In this document: positions 17,913-26,056 of the stretch, one piece after another | Position numbering within the stretch: the stretch's first letter is position 1 | How the letters are laid out: each line of letters begins with the position of its first letter | Source: Verrucomicrobiota bacterium | GTDB lineage: Bacteria > Verrucomicrobiota > Verrucomicrobiia > Chthoniobacterales > UBA10450 | Length of the DNA: 40,982 nucleotides | Direction: 5' to 3' | Assembly (NCBI GenBank): GCA_003221195.1 | Contig: QHQO01000022.1 | Span: 1-40,982 of the forward strand | The notes under the pieces: generated by a model | The model's database searches: none | Seen by the model: only the letters and a program-made list of their open reading frames with translations | Told to the model about the DNA's origin: nothing | Program-made: the position numbers and the translations under genes

Positions 17913-18599
17913 TTAGGCCACGTTTGTGATCTCATACACACTGCTCAAAAATAACTCCGTGTCACTGAAATCTGGAAAGACGCAAACAGCTCCCTCTGCC
18001 GACAACCGTGTTGCGCGACTCCCCGTGCCAATACCAACGAACGGAATACTAACGCTGCGACATGCGCGAGCATCCCACACCCCGTCTCCAACGTAAACGG
18101 TGCGGCCAAGCCCGCCATATCGCTCGGCTGCCCTCTTCATCGACAACCTGATAATGGACTCTCTATCAAACGCATCGTCGCTCGATGCCGCTGGATAATC
18201 GTCATAGGACAAGCCAGCACTCGCCATCTTAAGACGAGCCGAGTCACGCCAAGCCCCAGTAGCAAGGGCGACGCGATACTGCTCGCTCCCATCCAAGCGC
18301 GAAAGCAACAAAGGTGCTCCTGTGACTGCTGCAAAAGCAGCTTCGGATGAAGCCCGGGCAAGCAAAGCAACAAAGTGCTGGCGAAACCGTGAAGTCTCGC
18401 TTGGTGATGGAAGCCGTCCGGTGCGAGCCTCGTGAATCTCGCGGAAAACACCAAAATCAGTTGCGTGCTTGTAGCGCGACCAATCGCTATTCACCTCGGC
18501 GAAGCCACACACTTCAGCGAGCGAACGCACAAAGCACTCTTCGTCGGCCTTCATGGTCTGAGTCAGTGTGCCATCAATGTCGAATATGACCAAGCGCAT
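17913..18599 (-). CDS. HAD-superfamily phosphatase
   Basis: 228 residues. The N-terminus MRLVIFDIDGTLTQT carries HAD motif I with the nucleophile Asp7 and acid/base Asp9. Motif II is the Thr/Ser in VALATGAWRDSARLK, and motif IV is VGDGVWDARACRSVSIPFVGIG. A helical cap lies between about 15 and 85, as in phosphoglycolate phosphatase and beta-phosphoglucomutase-like C1-cap enzymes. Substrate cannot be read from the sequence. It ends 108 bases upstream of the broken small secreted gene on the same strand. Confidence 0.85.
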   Translation of the reverse strand: MRLVIFDIDGTLTQTMKADEECFVRSLAEVCGFAEVNSDWSRYKHATDFGVFREIHEARTGRLPSPSETSRFRQHFVALLARASSEAAFAAVTGAPLLLSRLDGSEQYRVALATGAWRDSARLKMASAGLSYDDYPAASSDDAFDRESIIRLSMKRAAERYGGLGRTVYVGDGVWDARACRSVSIPFVGIGTGSRATRLSAEGAVCVFPDFSDTELFLSSVYEITNVA

Positions 18600-18685
18600 G
18601 GAAGTGGCCTAGCGAGAAAGCGATAAGCCACGGCAGGGTATCTTGGCAAACACACTGAACGCATTTCGATATGGGGCCGTTGGCT

Positions 18686-19414
18686 TCATCGACTAGTTAG
18701 ACCCGATTTTGGAGTCAGCTCAGGCTGAGCGTATCGCTGTTCCCACTCTTCCATCTGGTGTCTGCCTCGTTCGTCATCAAGCAACCCACTGATGTGCTCG
18801 CCGTTAAAGGTGCCTTCTTCATCGGTGAAGTGCGAAAAGAATAGTACAGCTTCATTTCGACCACGCCGGAACAACAACCCTATGCCTGGTTTGCCATCGT
18901 CTATCACGACAAGCGTGTAGAGTCCGTGCCACCACGTTTCCCCATCACCGAGTAAACGGGTGACTTTGCGGCGCGCATCTGCGTCCAGCAAACGCAGATG
19001 CTTGTCGTCCCGATGGGGTTTTAAAGGTGTGGCAACCGGAAAAACATACACTTCATTAGCGCTTTTTATGAACCGTAAAAAGTCGGGAGCATCGTCGATG
19101 GCCCGCTTCCATGTGATCCATGCGAATTCATTGCGATGGTCAGGATCACCGCGTGGAAAACGGCGAATGGCAACCCAACCCCAATCATGTGTTTTCTCAT
19201 AAGCGCGCATCTCGATACTGCTGAGGACTTCAAGGGCTGCGGGCTTCCTCTTGTCAGAAGATGTTGATACGAAGTCGGCAATCGCCGCGCGAATATCACC
19301 AACCGATACGTCATGCATTCTCCCATAAACCCGCACGCCATTGACGCGCATTGATTCGCTCGCGATTGCGAGCGTCGCTGTTGCGATTGTGAGAAGAACG
19401 ACCAATATCCGCAT
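18686..19414 (-). CDS. Secreted protein of unknown function
   Basis: 242 residues. MRILVVLLTIATATLAIAS is a typical signal peptide with cleavage after about residue 18. The mature part is rich in charged and aromatic residues (THDWGWVAIRRFPRGDPDHRNEFAWITWKRAIDD, VYVFPVATPL, GIGLLFRRGRNEAVLFFSHF) and has no Cys. I recognise no family. Composition suggests a soluble periplasmic protein. The 152-base gap upstream holds GAGCA-type and cgcccaacg-type repeats. Confidence 0.7.
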   Translation of the reverse strand: MRILVVLLTIATATLAIASESMRVNGVRVYGRMHDVSVGDIRAAIADFVSTSSDKRKPAALEVLSSIEMRAYEKTHDWGWVAIRRFPRGDPDHRNEFAWITWKRAIDDAPDFLRFIKSANEVYVFPVATPLKPHRDDKHLRLLDADARRKVTRLLGDGETWWHGLYTLVVIDDGKPGIGLLFRRGRNEAVLFFSHFTDEEGTFNGEHISGLLDDERGRHQMEEWEQRYAQPELTPKSGLTSR

Positions 19415-19545
19415 GAGGTCTAACTAGAACTAGACGAACATTCGCTTTCAAAGGCGAACATTTTTTCGTCGAAAGCTCGATCATGAGCAAGAGCAGGAGC
19501 AGGAGAACACGGCGAAGCGATCAACTCCGATAAATCGCGAGCAGG

Positions 19546-19566
19546 CGCCCAACGTCCAACGCTCAA
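19546..19566 (+). repeat. Short dispersed repeat abutting the surA-like stop codon
   Basis: cgcccaacgtccaacgctca plus one base ends at 19566, and the stop codon of the SurA-like gene begins at 19567. It differs by one base from the copy at 10821. An AG-rich string (19480-19507, gagcaggagcaggag) lies just beyond it. Confidence 0.6.
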
Positions 19567-20556
19567 TCAGAACGTGCGGATATAAGCTTTCTCGCGCAGG
19601 CTGGCGATCCAGCGTTCCTGAATTTGCTGCGCTTCGTCCTGGATCAGTTTCTTCTCGATATCGGCGCGCGCTTCAGCGAGTGATCTCGTCGTGCCGCCGC
19701 GCTTGTCTTCAACTTTCAAGATGTAGTAATTGCCGGCGTAATCGATGATGTTACTGATTCTGCCGACTGGCATGTTAAAGGCGAACTTTTCCAGCGGCAC
19801 GGCGAGAGTGTTGCGTCCAATCCAGCCCCAGTCGCCGCCGTTGTCTTTCGTGCTGTCCTCGGAATAAATCTGCGCTGTTTGTTCGAATTCAGCGCCGCCG
19901 GCGAGTTTGCCGAGCACTTCTTCGGCCAGCGACTTTTGCGCCTGAGCGTTCCCGGTATCCTTTTGGCCGGAAATCATGATCATCCGCAACTTGATTTCTT
20001 CCTTGCTCGTAAATAGTTCGCGATGCTTCCTGTAGAAATCTTCAATTTTACTAGGCGAAATAATGTAGTTGGTCTTGACGTTGTGACTGCGCATCGCCTG
20101 GACGATGATTCGTTCCATCTCCTTTTCCTTGAACTCGCCCAGCGAGTAATTCTGCGCCTCAAGCGTCTTGACAAACGTATTGCGGTCGCCGCCGAAGCTC
20201 TCCCGGATAATATCGTGCACCCGCTGGTCCACCACGTGATCCGGGATTTGATAGCTTTCCTTTTTGAACGCCTGGATGATAAGCCGTCGATCGATCAGAT
20301 CCTTTAGAGCAAGCTGCCGGACTTCTTTCAGCTTGTTTTCCAGATCCTGACCGCTCAATTGCGACCGCAACAGTTTTTCGCGCGGCGCGGACAACTGCCG
20401 CACTTGTGAGTATGTGATAACGTCGCCATTCACAATTGCAGCCATGCCGTCCACCACCTGAGGTTCCTGGGCGAACGCATCGCAACAAATGGGTAATAGA
20501 ACAAGCGCACAGACCGCCACCAAAATGGCGGTAAATTGACGCACGAAGTTTCTCAT
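19567..20556 (-). CDS. SurA/PpiC-type periplasmic peptidyl-prolyl isomerase
   Basis: 329 residues. A signal peptide (hydrophobic run to CCDAFA) is followed by a SurA-N-type chaperone domain beginning AIVNGDVITYSQVRQL, the hallmark of this family, and helical segments to about residue 190. One parvulin domain follows: IKLRMIMIS, AGGAEFEQTAQIYSEDSTKDNGGDWGWIG, and VGRISNIIDYAGNYYILKVEDKRGGTTRSL. Escherichia coli SurA has two parvulin domains and 428 residues; a single one is common outside the Proteobacteria. Role: folding of exported and outer-membrane proteins. Its ATG overlaps the mfd stop (ATGA), so translation is coupled to mfd, an unusual partnership. I leave the symbol blank because orthology to SurA versus PrsA-like proteins is not settled. 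Confidence 0.87.
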   Translation of the reverse strand: MRNFVRQFTAILVAVCALVLLPICCDAFAQEPQVVDGMAAIVNGDVITYSQVRQLSAPREKLLRSQLSGQDLENKLKEVRQLALKDLIDRRLIIQAFKKESYQIPDHVVDQRVHDIIRESFGGDRNTFVKTLEAQNYSLGEFKEKEMERIIVQAMRSHNVKTNYIISPSKIEDFYRKHRELFTSKEEIKLRMIMISGQKDTGNAQAQKSLAEEVLGKLAGGAEFEQTAQIYSEDSTKDNGGDWGWIGRNTLAVPLEKFAFNMPVGRISNIIDYAGNYYILKVEDKRGGTTRSLAEARADIEKKLIQDEAQQIQERWIASLREKAYIRTF

Positions 20557-23500
20557 AATTTCTTTATCAGTTCCAGAATCTCCCCGAGATGCTGCTCGAT
20601 TTTGGCTTCAACTAAACGAGGGAATTTGCCCGCGACAAGTATAAAATCTCCGCGCCGCGTCAACATCAATTTGCGTTCGCGCACCTCGACGCGGGTTATC
20701 CCTGATTTTGCAGCAGCGAGCTTGATTTCGATGAGGCGAAACAAATTGTCAACCGGCGGTGGGAACGGCCCAAAGCGGTCGCGCCAGTCGCGTCGCAGAC
20801 GGTCTAATTGCTCGTGCGTCGTAACTTCTGCGACGTCCCGGTATGCCCGGATGCGCAAACCGGGATCGCTGACGTAGGTGATTGGAGTGAAGGCTGGAAT
20901 TTTCTCAGGAGAAGGCGGTTCTCCACGCGCCCCGGCGGAAGGCAAAGCTCTGCTCCTTGGTATCGGCGGTGCCACGAATTCCGCTTCATTTGTGGCCACG
21001 AAATCGAGGTTCAAGTCGACATCGAGCCGAAACCGCGGCTTCTTGCCCTTCAGCTGGGCTACAGCTTGTTTGAGCAGCTGACAATACAAATCAAAACCGA
21101 CTGCCACGATGTGGCCGCTTTGAGCTGTGCCTAGCATGCTGCCCGCGCCGCGAATCTCCAGGTCGCGCATGGCAATACGAAAACCTGCACCGAGCGAACT
21201 GTACTGTTTGATCGCGCTGATCCGTTTGCGCGCTGCGGCCACAGTCATCATTTCGCGCGGAAGCAGCAGGTAGGCGTATGCCTTGTGCTCCGCCCGGCCG
21301 ACGCGCCCGCGCAATTGATACAAGTCTGCGAGACCAAACTGGTCCGCCCGGTCAATGATGATGGTGTTTGCATTCGGTATATCGAGACCGCTTTCGATGA
21401 TCGTGGTGCAAACGAGCACGTCGATTTTCCCAGCAATGAATCGCGCCATAACGCCTTCCAGCTCGTCGGCATCCATCTGGCCATGCCCGATCTCGACTCT
21501 CGCTTGTGGACAAAGATCGACGACCCGATCCCGCACCCGCTCAATGCTCGCTACGCGATTGTGCAGAAAGAATACCTGACCCTGCCGTTCGAGCTCCCGA
21601 TCAATCGCTGCGCGAATCAGCCGCTCATCGTAAGCCGACACCACTGTTTCTACTGGCAGGCGGTTGAGCGGCGGGGTCTCGATCGTGGACATATCTTTTA
21701 CGCCAACAAGTGAAAGATAAAGCGTGCGAGGAATCGGGGTGGCCGACAGCGTCAACACATCGACCAGCTTGAAGAGCTCTTTGAATTTTTCCTTGTGCAG
21801 TACTCCGAAGCGTTGCTCCTCATCGATCACGACCAGGCCGAGGTCTTTGAATACGACGTCGCCAGAGATGAGCCGATGAGTGCCAATGACGATGTCGACA
21901 CCACCCTCGCGCAGCAGCCGCAACACTTTTTTCTGCTCCGATTGCGAACGGAAACGGCTGAGCATTTCGATGCGAACTGGGTAGTCGAGCATGCGTTGTC
22001 TGAACACCTCGAAATGCTGTTGAGCCAGGACCGTGGTCGGTGCCAGCACAGCCACTTGTTTTCCATCCATGACTGCTTTAAACGCGGCGCGCACCGCCAC
22101 TTCGGTTTTGCCAAAACCGACGTCGCCACAGATTAACCGGTCCATCGATCGAGGACGTTCCATGTCAATCTTGGTATCGATGATTGCCCTCATTTGGTCC
22201 GGCGTTTCACGAAATGGGAATGAATGTTCGAATTCTGCCTGCCATTTTGTGTCCGGGGCGAATGCGTAGCCCGGATGCAATTGGCGCTCGGCTTGGACCG
22301 CGAGCATTTTCCCGGCGTAATCAAATATGGAAGCGGCCGCTTTTATTTTGGCGCGAGCCCATCTTCCATCGCCGAGTGAGCTGAGTGGCGGCGATTTTTT
22401 CCCCGCGCCAACATACCGGGAAACGAGATACGCCTGCTCGAGTGGAACATAGAGCTTCGCATCATCTGCAAACTCAAGCGCGAGAACTTCCTGCTGCTGT
22501 TGTAGCACAGACATCTTGTCTGTTGGGCCAGCGAGCATCTTGCTTGCTGAATCGGCAGGTGAGACGCGTGCCACCTCTGGCTCCAGCGCGCCCGCCGGTC
22601 GCGCCCTACCAATTTTCACGAGTCCAAGAAATCGCCCGATGCCGTGCTCGAGGTGCACGACGAGGTCGCCCTCGTTAAGCTCACTGAAATCAATCTGCGC
22701 GCGATTGCGGTCCGCACGACGCAAACGCCTGCGCGGATGGGCCGCGAATCGCCCAAATAATTCTGCGGCGGAGAGGACGACGAGATTGGCCGCGGGAAAA
22801 CAAAATCCGCGAGCAAGAATGCCTTCGATAAAATCGCTGCCTTCAATCGCGCCAACCATGATCTCGCGAAATCGCTCGATCTCACCCTCAGTCTGAAAAT
22901 AAATGACGATTTTCGCGTTATTGGCGCGCCACTCTTTTAAACGCTCGACAAACTGTGCGCGTTTCGCCTCGGCCAGCATCAGATCGCCGACCGCAAACTC
23001 GCCGATCTCGCAATCCTGGAATGCACCGCTAAAATCTTCCTGACCAGTCTCAATCCAGCCTTCGCTGATCTGAATGTGTGGAGGGCCGAGCTCCTGCGAG
23101 CCCGGCGTCGCATGAGCTCCGCCCTCCATCCCCGGTTCAAGATCAATTATGAGATCATTTGGAGCGACGTAATCGCGAACTCGACCGCTTTGATCGATCG
23201 AGAAGAGGCGATCTGATCCAACCGCGCCTCCGAGCAAAATATCAACCGAACCCAAATCGCGCACGGAGGTTTGAGTATCGATGTCGAACTCGCGCAGTGA
23301 TTCGATCTGATCGCCGAAGAATTCCAGCCGCAACGGCAATGGCGCTTGCCACGAATAAAGATCGACAATGCCGCCGCGGACGGCGAACTGTCCCCGGGTA
23401 GTGACTTGGGCGGCGCGCTCATAACCGCTGGCGACAAGTCGCTTGAGAAGGTCTTCCATCTGCCCGGTGGCTCCGCGCCGGAGCTGAGTAAAAGCAGAGT

Positions 23501-23951
23501 GGAGTGTGTAACGCCCTGGTGCGGCTTGCTCGAGACTTGCCCGCGTTGCGACTATGGCGCGCGGACCGGTTCCGCGCCCGATTTGCATTAGGACTGCCAG
23601 CCGTTCCGCTACGATTTCCGGATCCGGCAAGACGTTTTCCGCTGCTGCAAACTCAGCTTCCGGAAGGAACAGCGCATCCGACCGCCAGTTAAGCAGGCTT
23701 TCATAGAACAATTCTTGAGAATGAACGCTGGGACAGAGGATCCAAATCGTAGAATCGGCGGTCTGCCGATCATCGGCTGGAGGCCGATGCCACGTGTGCG
23801 CGAGTATGGCGGCCAGAAATGGCTGAGCCGGCTGGATGACGTGTGAAAACTGCACGGGCCAGCGAGCATCTTGTATCGTGTGAAGTTTGCGCGCGATGGG
23901 TTCGCTTGCCGCGACACGTTCCAGAAGCTGTGCACCGATTGGTTTCTGCAC
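20553..23951 (-). CDS. mfd: Transcription-repair coupling factor
   Basis: About 1132 residues from a GTG at 23951 (E. coli Mfd has 1148). An in-frame ATG at 24248 would give 1231 residues but overlaps the DAHP synthase gene by 125 bases and reads through a dispersed repeat, so I reject it; no other ATG, GTG or TTG in frame lies between 24123 and 23951. Order: UvrB-like N-terminal module, RNA-polymerase-interacting domain ([17 protein letters not shown], then [16 protein letters not shown]), SF2 helicase motifs ([42 protein letters not shown] for the DEEQ box, [16 protein letters not shown]), RQLRGRVGR-type motif ([19 protein letters not shown]) and a C-terminal TRCF domain. The interacting domain carries an extra segment coded by hairpin modules (22507-22572). 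It displaces stalled RNA polymerase and recruits UvrA. Confidence 0.93.
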   Translation of the reverse strand: MQKPIGAQLLERVAASEPIARKLHTIQDARWPVQFSHVIQPAQPFLAAILAHTWHRPPADDRQTADSTIWILCPSVHSQELFYESLLNWRSDALFLPEAEFAAAENVLPDPEIVAERLAVLMQIGRGTGPRAIVATRASLEQAAPGRYTLHSAFTQLRRGATGQMEDLLKRLVASGYERAAQVTTRGQFAVRGGIVDLYSWQAPLPLRLEFFGDQIESLREFDIDTQTSVRDLGSVDILLGGAVGSDRLFSIDQSGRVRDYVAPNDLIIDLEPGMEGGAHATPGSQELGPPHIQISEGWIETGQEDFSGAFQDCEIGEFAVGDLMLAEAKRAQFVERLKEWRANNAKIVIYFQTEGEIERFREIMVGAIEGSDFIEGILARGFCFPAANLVVLSAAELFGRFAAHPRRRLRRADRNRAQIDFSELNEGDLVVHLEHGIGRFLGLVKIGRARPAGALEPEVARVSPADSASKMLAGPTDKMSVLQQQQEVLALEFADDAKLYVPLEQAYLVSRYVGAGKKSPPLSSLGDGRWARAKIKAAASIFDYAGKMLAVQAERQLHPGYAFAPDTKWQAEFEHSFPFRETPDQMRAIIDTKIDMERPRSMDRLICGDVGFGKTEVAVRAAFKAVMDGKQVAVLAPTTVLAQQHFEVFRQRMLDYPVRIEMLSRFRSQSEQKKVLRLLREGGVDIVIGTHRLISGDVVFKDLGLVVIDEEQRFGVLHKEKFKELFKLVDVLTLSATPIPRTLYLSLVGVKDMSTIETPPLNRLPVETVVSAYDERLIRAAIDRELERQGQVFFLHNRVASIERVRDRVVDLCPQARVEIGHGQMDADELEGVMARFIAGKIDVLVCTTIIESGLDIPNANTIIIDRADQFGLADLYQLRGRVGRAEHKAYAYLLLPREMMTVAAARKRISAIKQYSSLGAGFRIAMRDLEIRGAGSMLGTAQSGHIVAVGFDLYCQLLKQAVAQLKGKKPRFRLDVDLNLDFVATNEAEFVAPPIPRSRALPSAGARGEPPSPEKIPAFTPITYVSDPGLRIRAYRDVAEVTTHEQLDRLRRDWRDRFGPFPPPVDNLFRLIEIKLAAAKSGITRVEVRERKLMLTRRGDFILVAGKFPRLVEAKIEQHLGEILELIKKL
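22507..22572. repeat. Three TCT/AGA-loop hairpin modules inside mfd
   Basis: Module 1: acaga-CA-TCT-TG-tctgt (22507-22523), perfect 7-bp arms. Module 2: cagcgagca-TCT-tgcttgctg (22529-22549), 8 of 9 pairs. Module 3: ggcaggtg-AGA-cgcgtgcc (22554-22572), 6 of 8 pairs. They encode an extra segment in the RNA-polymerase-interacting domain of Mfd without breaking the frame. An 18-base string (gggccagcgagcatcttg) recurs at 23856-23873. Confidence 0.75.
23856..23873. repeat. Second, degenerate copy of a hairpin-module string in mfd
   Basis: gggccagcgagcatcttg is identical to 22525-22542, but here the right arm no longer pairs. It lies about 30 codons after the proposed GTG start of mfd. Confidence 0.6.
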
Positions 23952-23999
23952 CGCAAAGTTTACGCCAAATTTCGCGAGAGTTGTAGCCGGGCCTGCATT

Positions 24000-24050
24000 C
24001 TTGCGCCTTCGGCGATTTGTCTTGGCATCGTCTTCAGGAGAAGCCGATCC
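24000..24050 (-). repeat. Dispersed repeat, copy B, between the DAHP synthase gene and mfd
   Basis: The reverse complement of 24026-24050 equals 1287-1311 (25 of 25), and 24000-24013 equals the reverse complement of 1325-1338. It fills part of the gap between the stop of the DAHP synthase gene (24124) and the GTG of mfd (23951), and its frame is open into mfd, which creates a false N-terminal extension. Confidence 0.75.
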
Positions 24051-24123
24051 ACCTTGCGCAAGGTGGAACGTGTTGTCGTCAACGCGTTGGCAAGCAACGG
24101 TCCGAAGGCTTTCGGGCCGAATT

Positions 24124-25137
24124 TTACAAGGCGCGGCCGATGGCCGTGGCAACTGCGCGGAGACGCGGAATGAGCTCGGCGAAAATTTCCGGCGTGAGCG
24201 CCTGGTTTCCGTCGCTCTTGGCCATCTCGGGAGAGTTGTGCACTTCAATCATGAGCGCGTCCGCACCGGCCGCGACGGCGGCCAGACACATCTGCGGAAC
24301 AAATTCGCGCACACCCAGGGCGTGTGCCGGATCGACGATGACCGGTAGATGCGTTTTAGACTTCAAGATTGGAACAGCGCTCAGATCCAGCGTGTAGCGG
24401 GCTGCCGTCTCAAACGTTCGAATGCCGCGCTCGCAGAGGATTACGTTTGAATTGCCCTCGTTTAGGATGTATTCCGCGCTCATCATCAAATCGTAAATCG
24501 TCGCGCTGAATCCGCGCTTGAGGAGCACGGGAAGTCTGCTGCGCCCTACTTCTTTTAATAGGGAGAAGTTGTGCATGTTGCGGGTCCCAACCTGAAGACA
24601 GTCGGCGTACTTCTCGATCATCGAGAGATCGCGCGGATCCATGACTTCGGTGACAACAGGCAAGCCTGTTTTCGCGCGCGCTTCCGCGAGGAAACGAAGC
24701 CCTTCTTCACGCAACCCTTGAAAACTATATGGCGAAGTGCGCGGCTTAAACGCGCCGCCGCGCAAAATTTTTGCGCCTGATTCTTTCACAATCGCTGCGA
24801 TCGCCTGAATCTGCTCCGGGCTTTCGACCGAACACGGTCCGCAAATCAGAACAACATTCTCATGTTCACCCAGACGCACGTCGCCTACTACGACTGAGGA
24901 AGCGCCGCGAGAGTCGCGCCCTGCAAGTTTGTAAGGTTTCAACACCGGGATGATCGCTTCCACGCCCGCCATCGCGGCAATCGGTTTCTCGCGAAGGAGG
25001 GCCTCAGGTCCGATTACGCCAATGATTACGCGCGACGCGCCGCGGCTGATTTGTGCCTCCAGCCCGAACTCACGTACACGCGTGATGATCCGCTGGATCT
25101 GCTCCTCGGTGGCGTTTGGTTGCGTGATAACGATCAT
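24124..25137 (-). CDS. aroF: 3-deoxy-7-phosphoheptulonate synthase (DAHP synthase, type I beta)
   Basis: 337 residues. It condenses phosphoenolpyruvate and erythrose 4-phosphate, the first step of the shikimate pathway. Residues 1-70 form a ferredoxin-like (ACT-type) regulatory domain ([20 protein letters not shown]), as in the Thermotoga enzyme, which mediates feedback by aromatic amino acids. The catalytic barrel has CGPCSVES (metal Cys), [58 protein letters not shown] (metal His) and [17 protein letters not shown]. Gene symbol usage varies for this subtype. Its stop lies 172 bases upstream of the mfd start on the same strand, with a repeat between. Confidence 0.9.
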   Translation of the reverse strand: MIVITQPNATEEQIQRIITRVREFGLEAQISRGASRVIIGVIGPEALLREKPIAAMAGVEAIIPVLKPYKLAGRDSRGASSVVVGDVRLGEHENVVLICGPCSVESPEQIQAIAAIVKESGAKILRGGAFKPRTSPYSFQGLREEGLRFLAEARAKTGLPVVTEVMDPRDLSMIEKYADCLQVGTRNMHNFSLLKEVGRSRLPVLLKRGFSATIYDLMMSAEYILNEGNSNVILCERGIRTFETAARYTLDLSAVPILKSKTHLPVIVDPAHALGVREFVPQMCLAAVAAGADALMIEVHNSPEMAKSDGNQALTPEIFAELIPRLRAVATAIGRAL

Positions 25138-25214
25138 ATTCCTGGCACCGGAATAATCAGAATGCCGATACCAGGAATTTTCTGCAAGCCCAGATACTGC
25201 TTCCCCAAAAGATC

Positions 25215-25823
25215 CTAATCCGTGATCGTGACCGGTGTTCCGACTGAGACTGATTTAAAGAAATTTTCGGCCATGAATTCCGGCATACGGATGCAGCCGT
25301 GCGACGCCGGATAGCCTGGCAAATAACCTGCGTGCATACCCGTCCCCGACACGATGCGCATGAAGTACGGCATCGGCGTGCCTCTAAAATGAGCGCCTGG
25401 CGGTTTCGGATCTTTATTAATATCGACATTGGGCACGACTACGTTTCCCGCCGAATCGACGTAATCACCAAATAAACTGGAGACGTGGTCTTTGTCCTTT
25501 TGAATAATTTTGAAATGACCCAGTTGCGTGTTGAGTCCTTCGCGGCCGGTCGAAAGCTGTGAAACGCCAACCAGCACGCCACCTTTGTAAAAATATGCGC
25601 GCTGTTCTCCGAGGCTGATCTTCACCGACGGGCTTCCGCTTGCGTTGTCTCCATCCCAGTACGAGACGGTGTCGTGTGGGGGACCACCCTCAGCGTTTCC
25701 GTAAACGCCGCCCAAATACTGCGTCCTCGCGGAAAAGCGCGGATCCTCACCGCAACCGGCCACGAGGAAAAGCAGACCAATTGAGAGAGCTGCCAGGGAA
25801 ATACGAAAGAGATTACGAGACAT
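25215..25823 (-). CDS. L,D-transpeptidase (YkuD domain) lipoprotein
   Basis: 202 residues from the ATG at 25823, preceded by GGAAA at a good distance; a longer frame from 25862 adds 13 residues that would spoil the signal peptide. [24 protein letters not shown] gives a lipobox (LVAGC), so it is probably an outer-membrane or periplasmic lipoprotein. The catalytic core is [17 protein letters not shown], with the SHGCxR nucleophile Cys and upstream His of the YkuD family. It makes L,D-cross-links in peptidoglycan or attaches proteins to it. The fold includes the strand motif [19 protein letters not shown] near the start of the domain. It stands alone, 77 bases after the DAHP synthase start (same strand, upstream of it). 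Confidence 0.9.
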   Translation of the reverse strand: MSRNLFRISLAALSIGLLFLVAGCGEDPRFSARTQYLGGVYGNAEGGPPHDTVSYWDGDNASGSPSVKISLGEQRAYFYKGGVLVGVSQLSTGREGLNTQLGHFKIIQKDKDHVSSLFGDYVDSAGNVVVPNVDINKDPKPPGAHFRGTPMPYFMRIVSGTGMHAGYLPGYPASHGCIRMPEFMAENFFKSVSVGTPVTITD

Positions 25824-25955
25824 AAGGTTTCCGATGGCGTTCTTAATGCGCAACCTGCGCAAAAAGTCAAGCGAACGGGCTTTGCGCCCGCAAACGGTCG
25901 CGCGCGCTCGCCATCGTGGATTTATTATCTTAGGTACGGTGGTGGCCGGCGTAAG

Positions 25956-26055
25956 TCAGCCATCTTGGCTGATGCGTCACGCAGGCTTCCAGCCTGCGAG
26001 CGTCGGAGATCGACAAGCAAGATGCATGTCGGACGAAACAGGCTAGGAAGCCTGT
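25956..26055. repeat. Array of four small hairpin modules
   Basis: Four hairpins in 100 bases: tcagcca-TCT-tggctga (25956-25972, perfect), cgcaggct-TCC-agcctgcg (25980-25998, perfect), cgacaagca-AGA-tgcatgtcg (26011-26031, 8 of 9) and acaggct-agga-agcctgt (26038-26055, perfect). The array ends one base before the stop codon of the S9 peptidase. The rest of the 25863-26056 gap shows no gene. Confidence 0.75.
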
Positions 26056-26056
26056 G

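Noticed and set aside
23952-24248. N-terminal extension of Mfd from the ATG at 24248
   Set aside because: It overlaps the DAHP synthase gene by 125 bases and runs through a dispersed repeat; Mfd of normal length starts at the GTG at 23951.
25834-26046. 70-residue plus-strand frame
   Set aside because: It is the translation of the four-hairpin array and its flank, with no signal of a gene.
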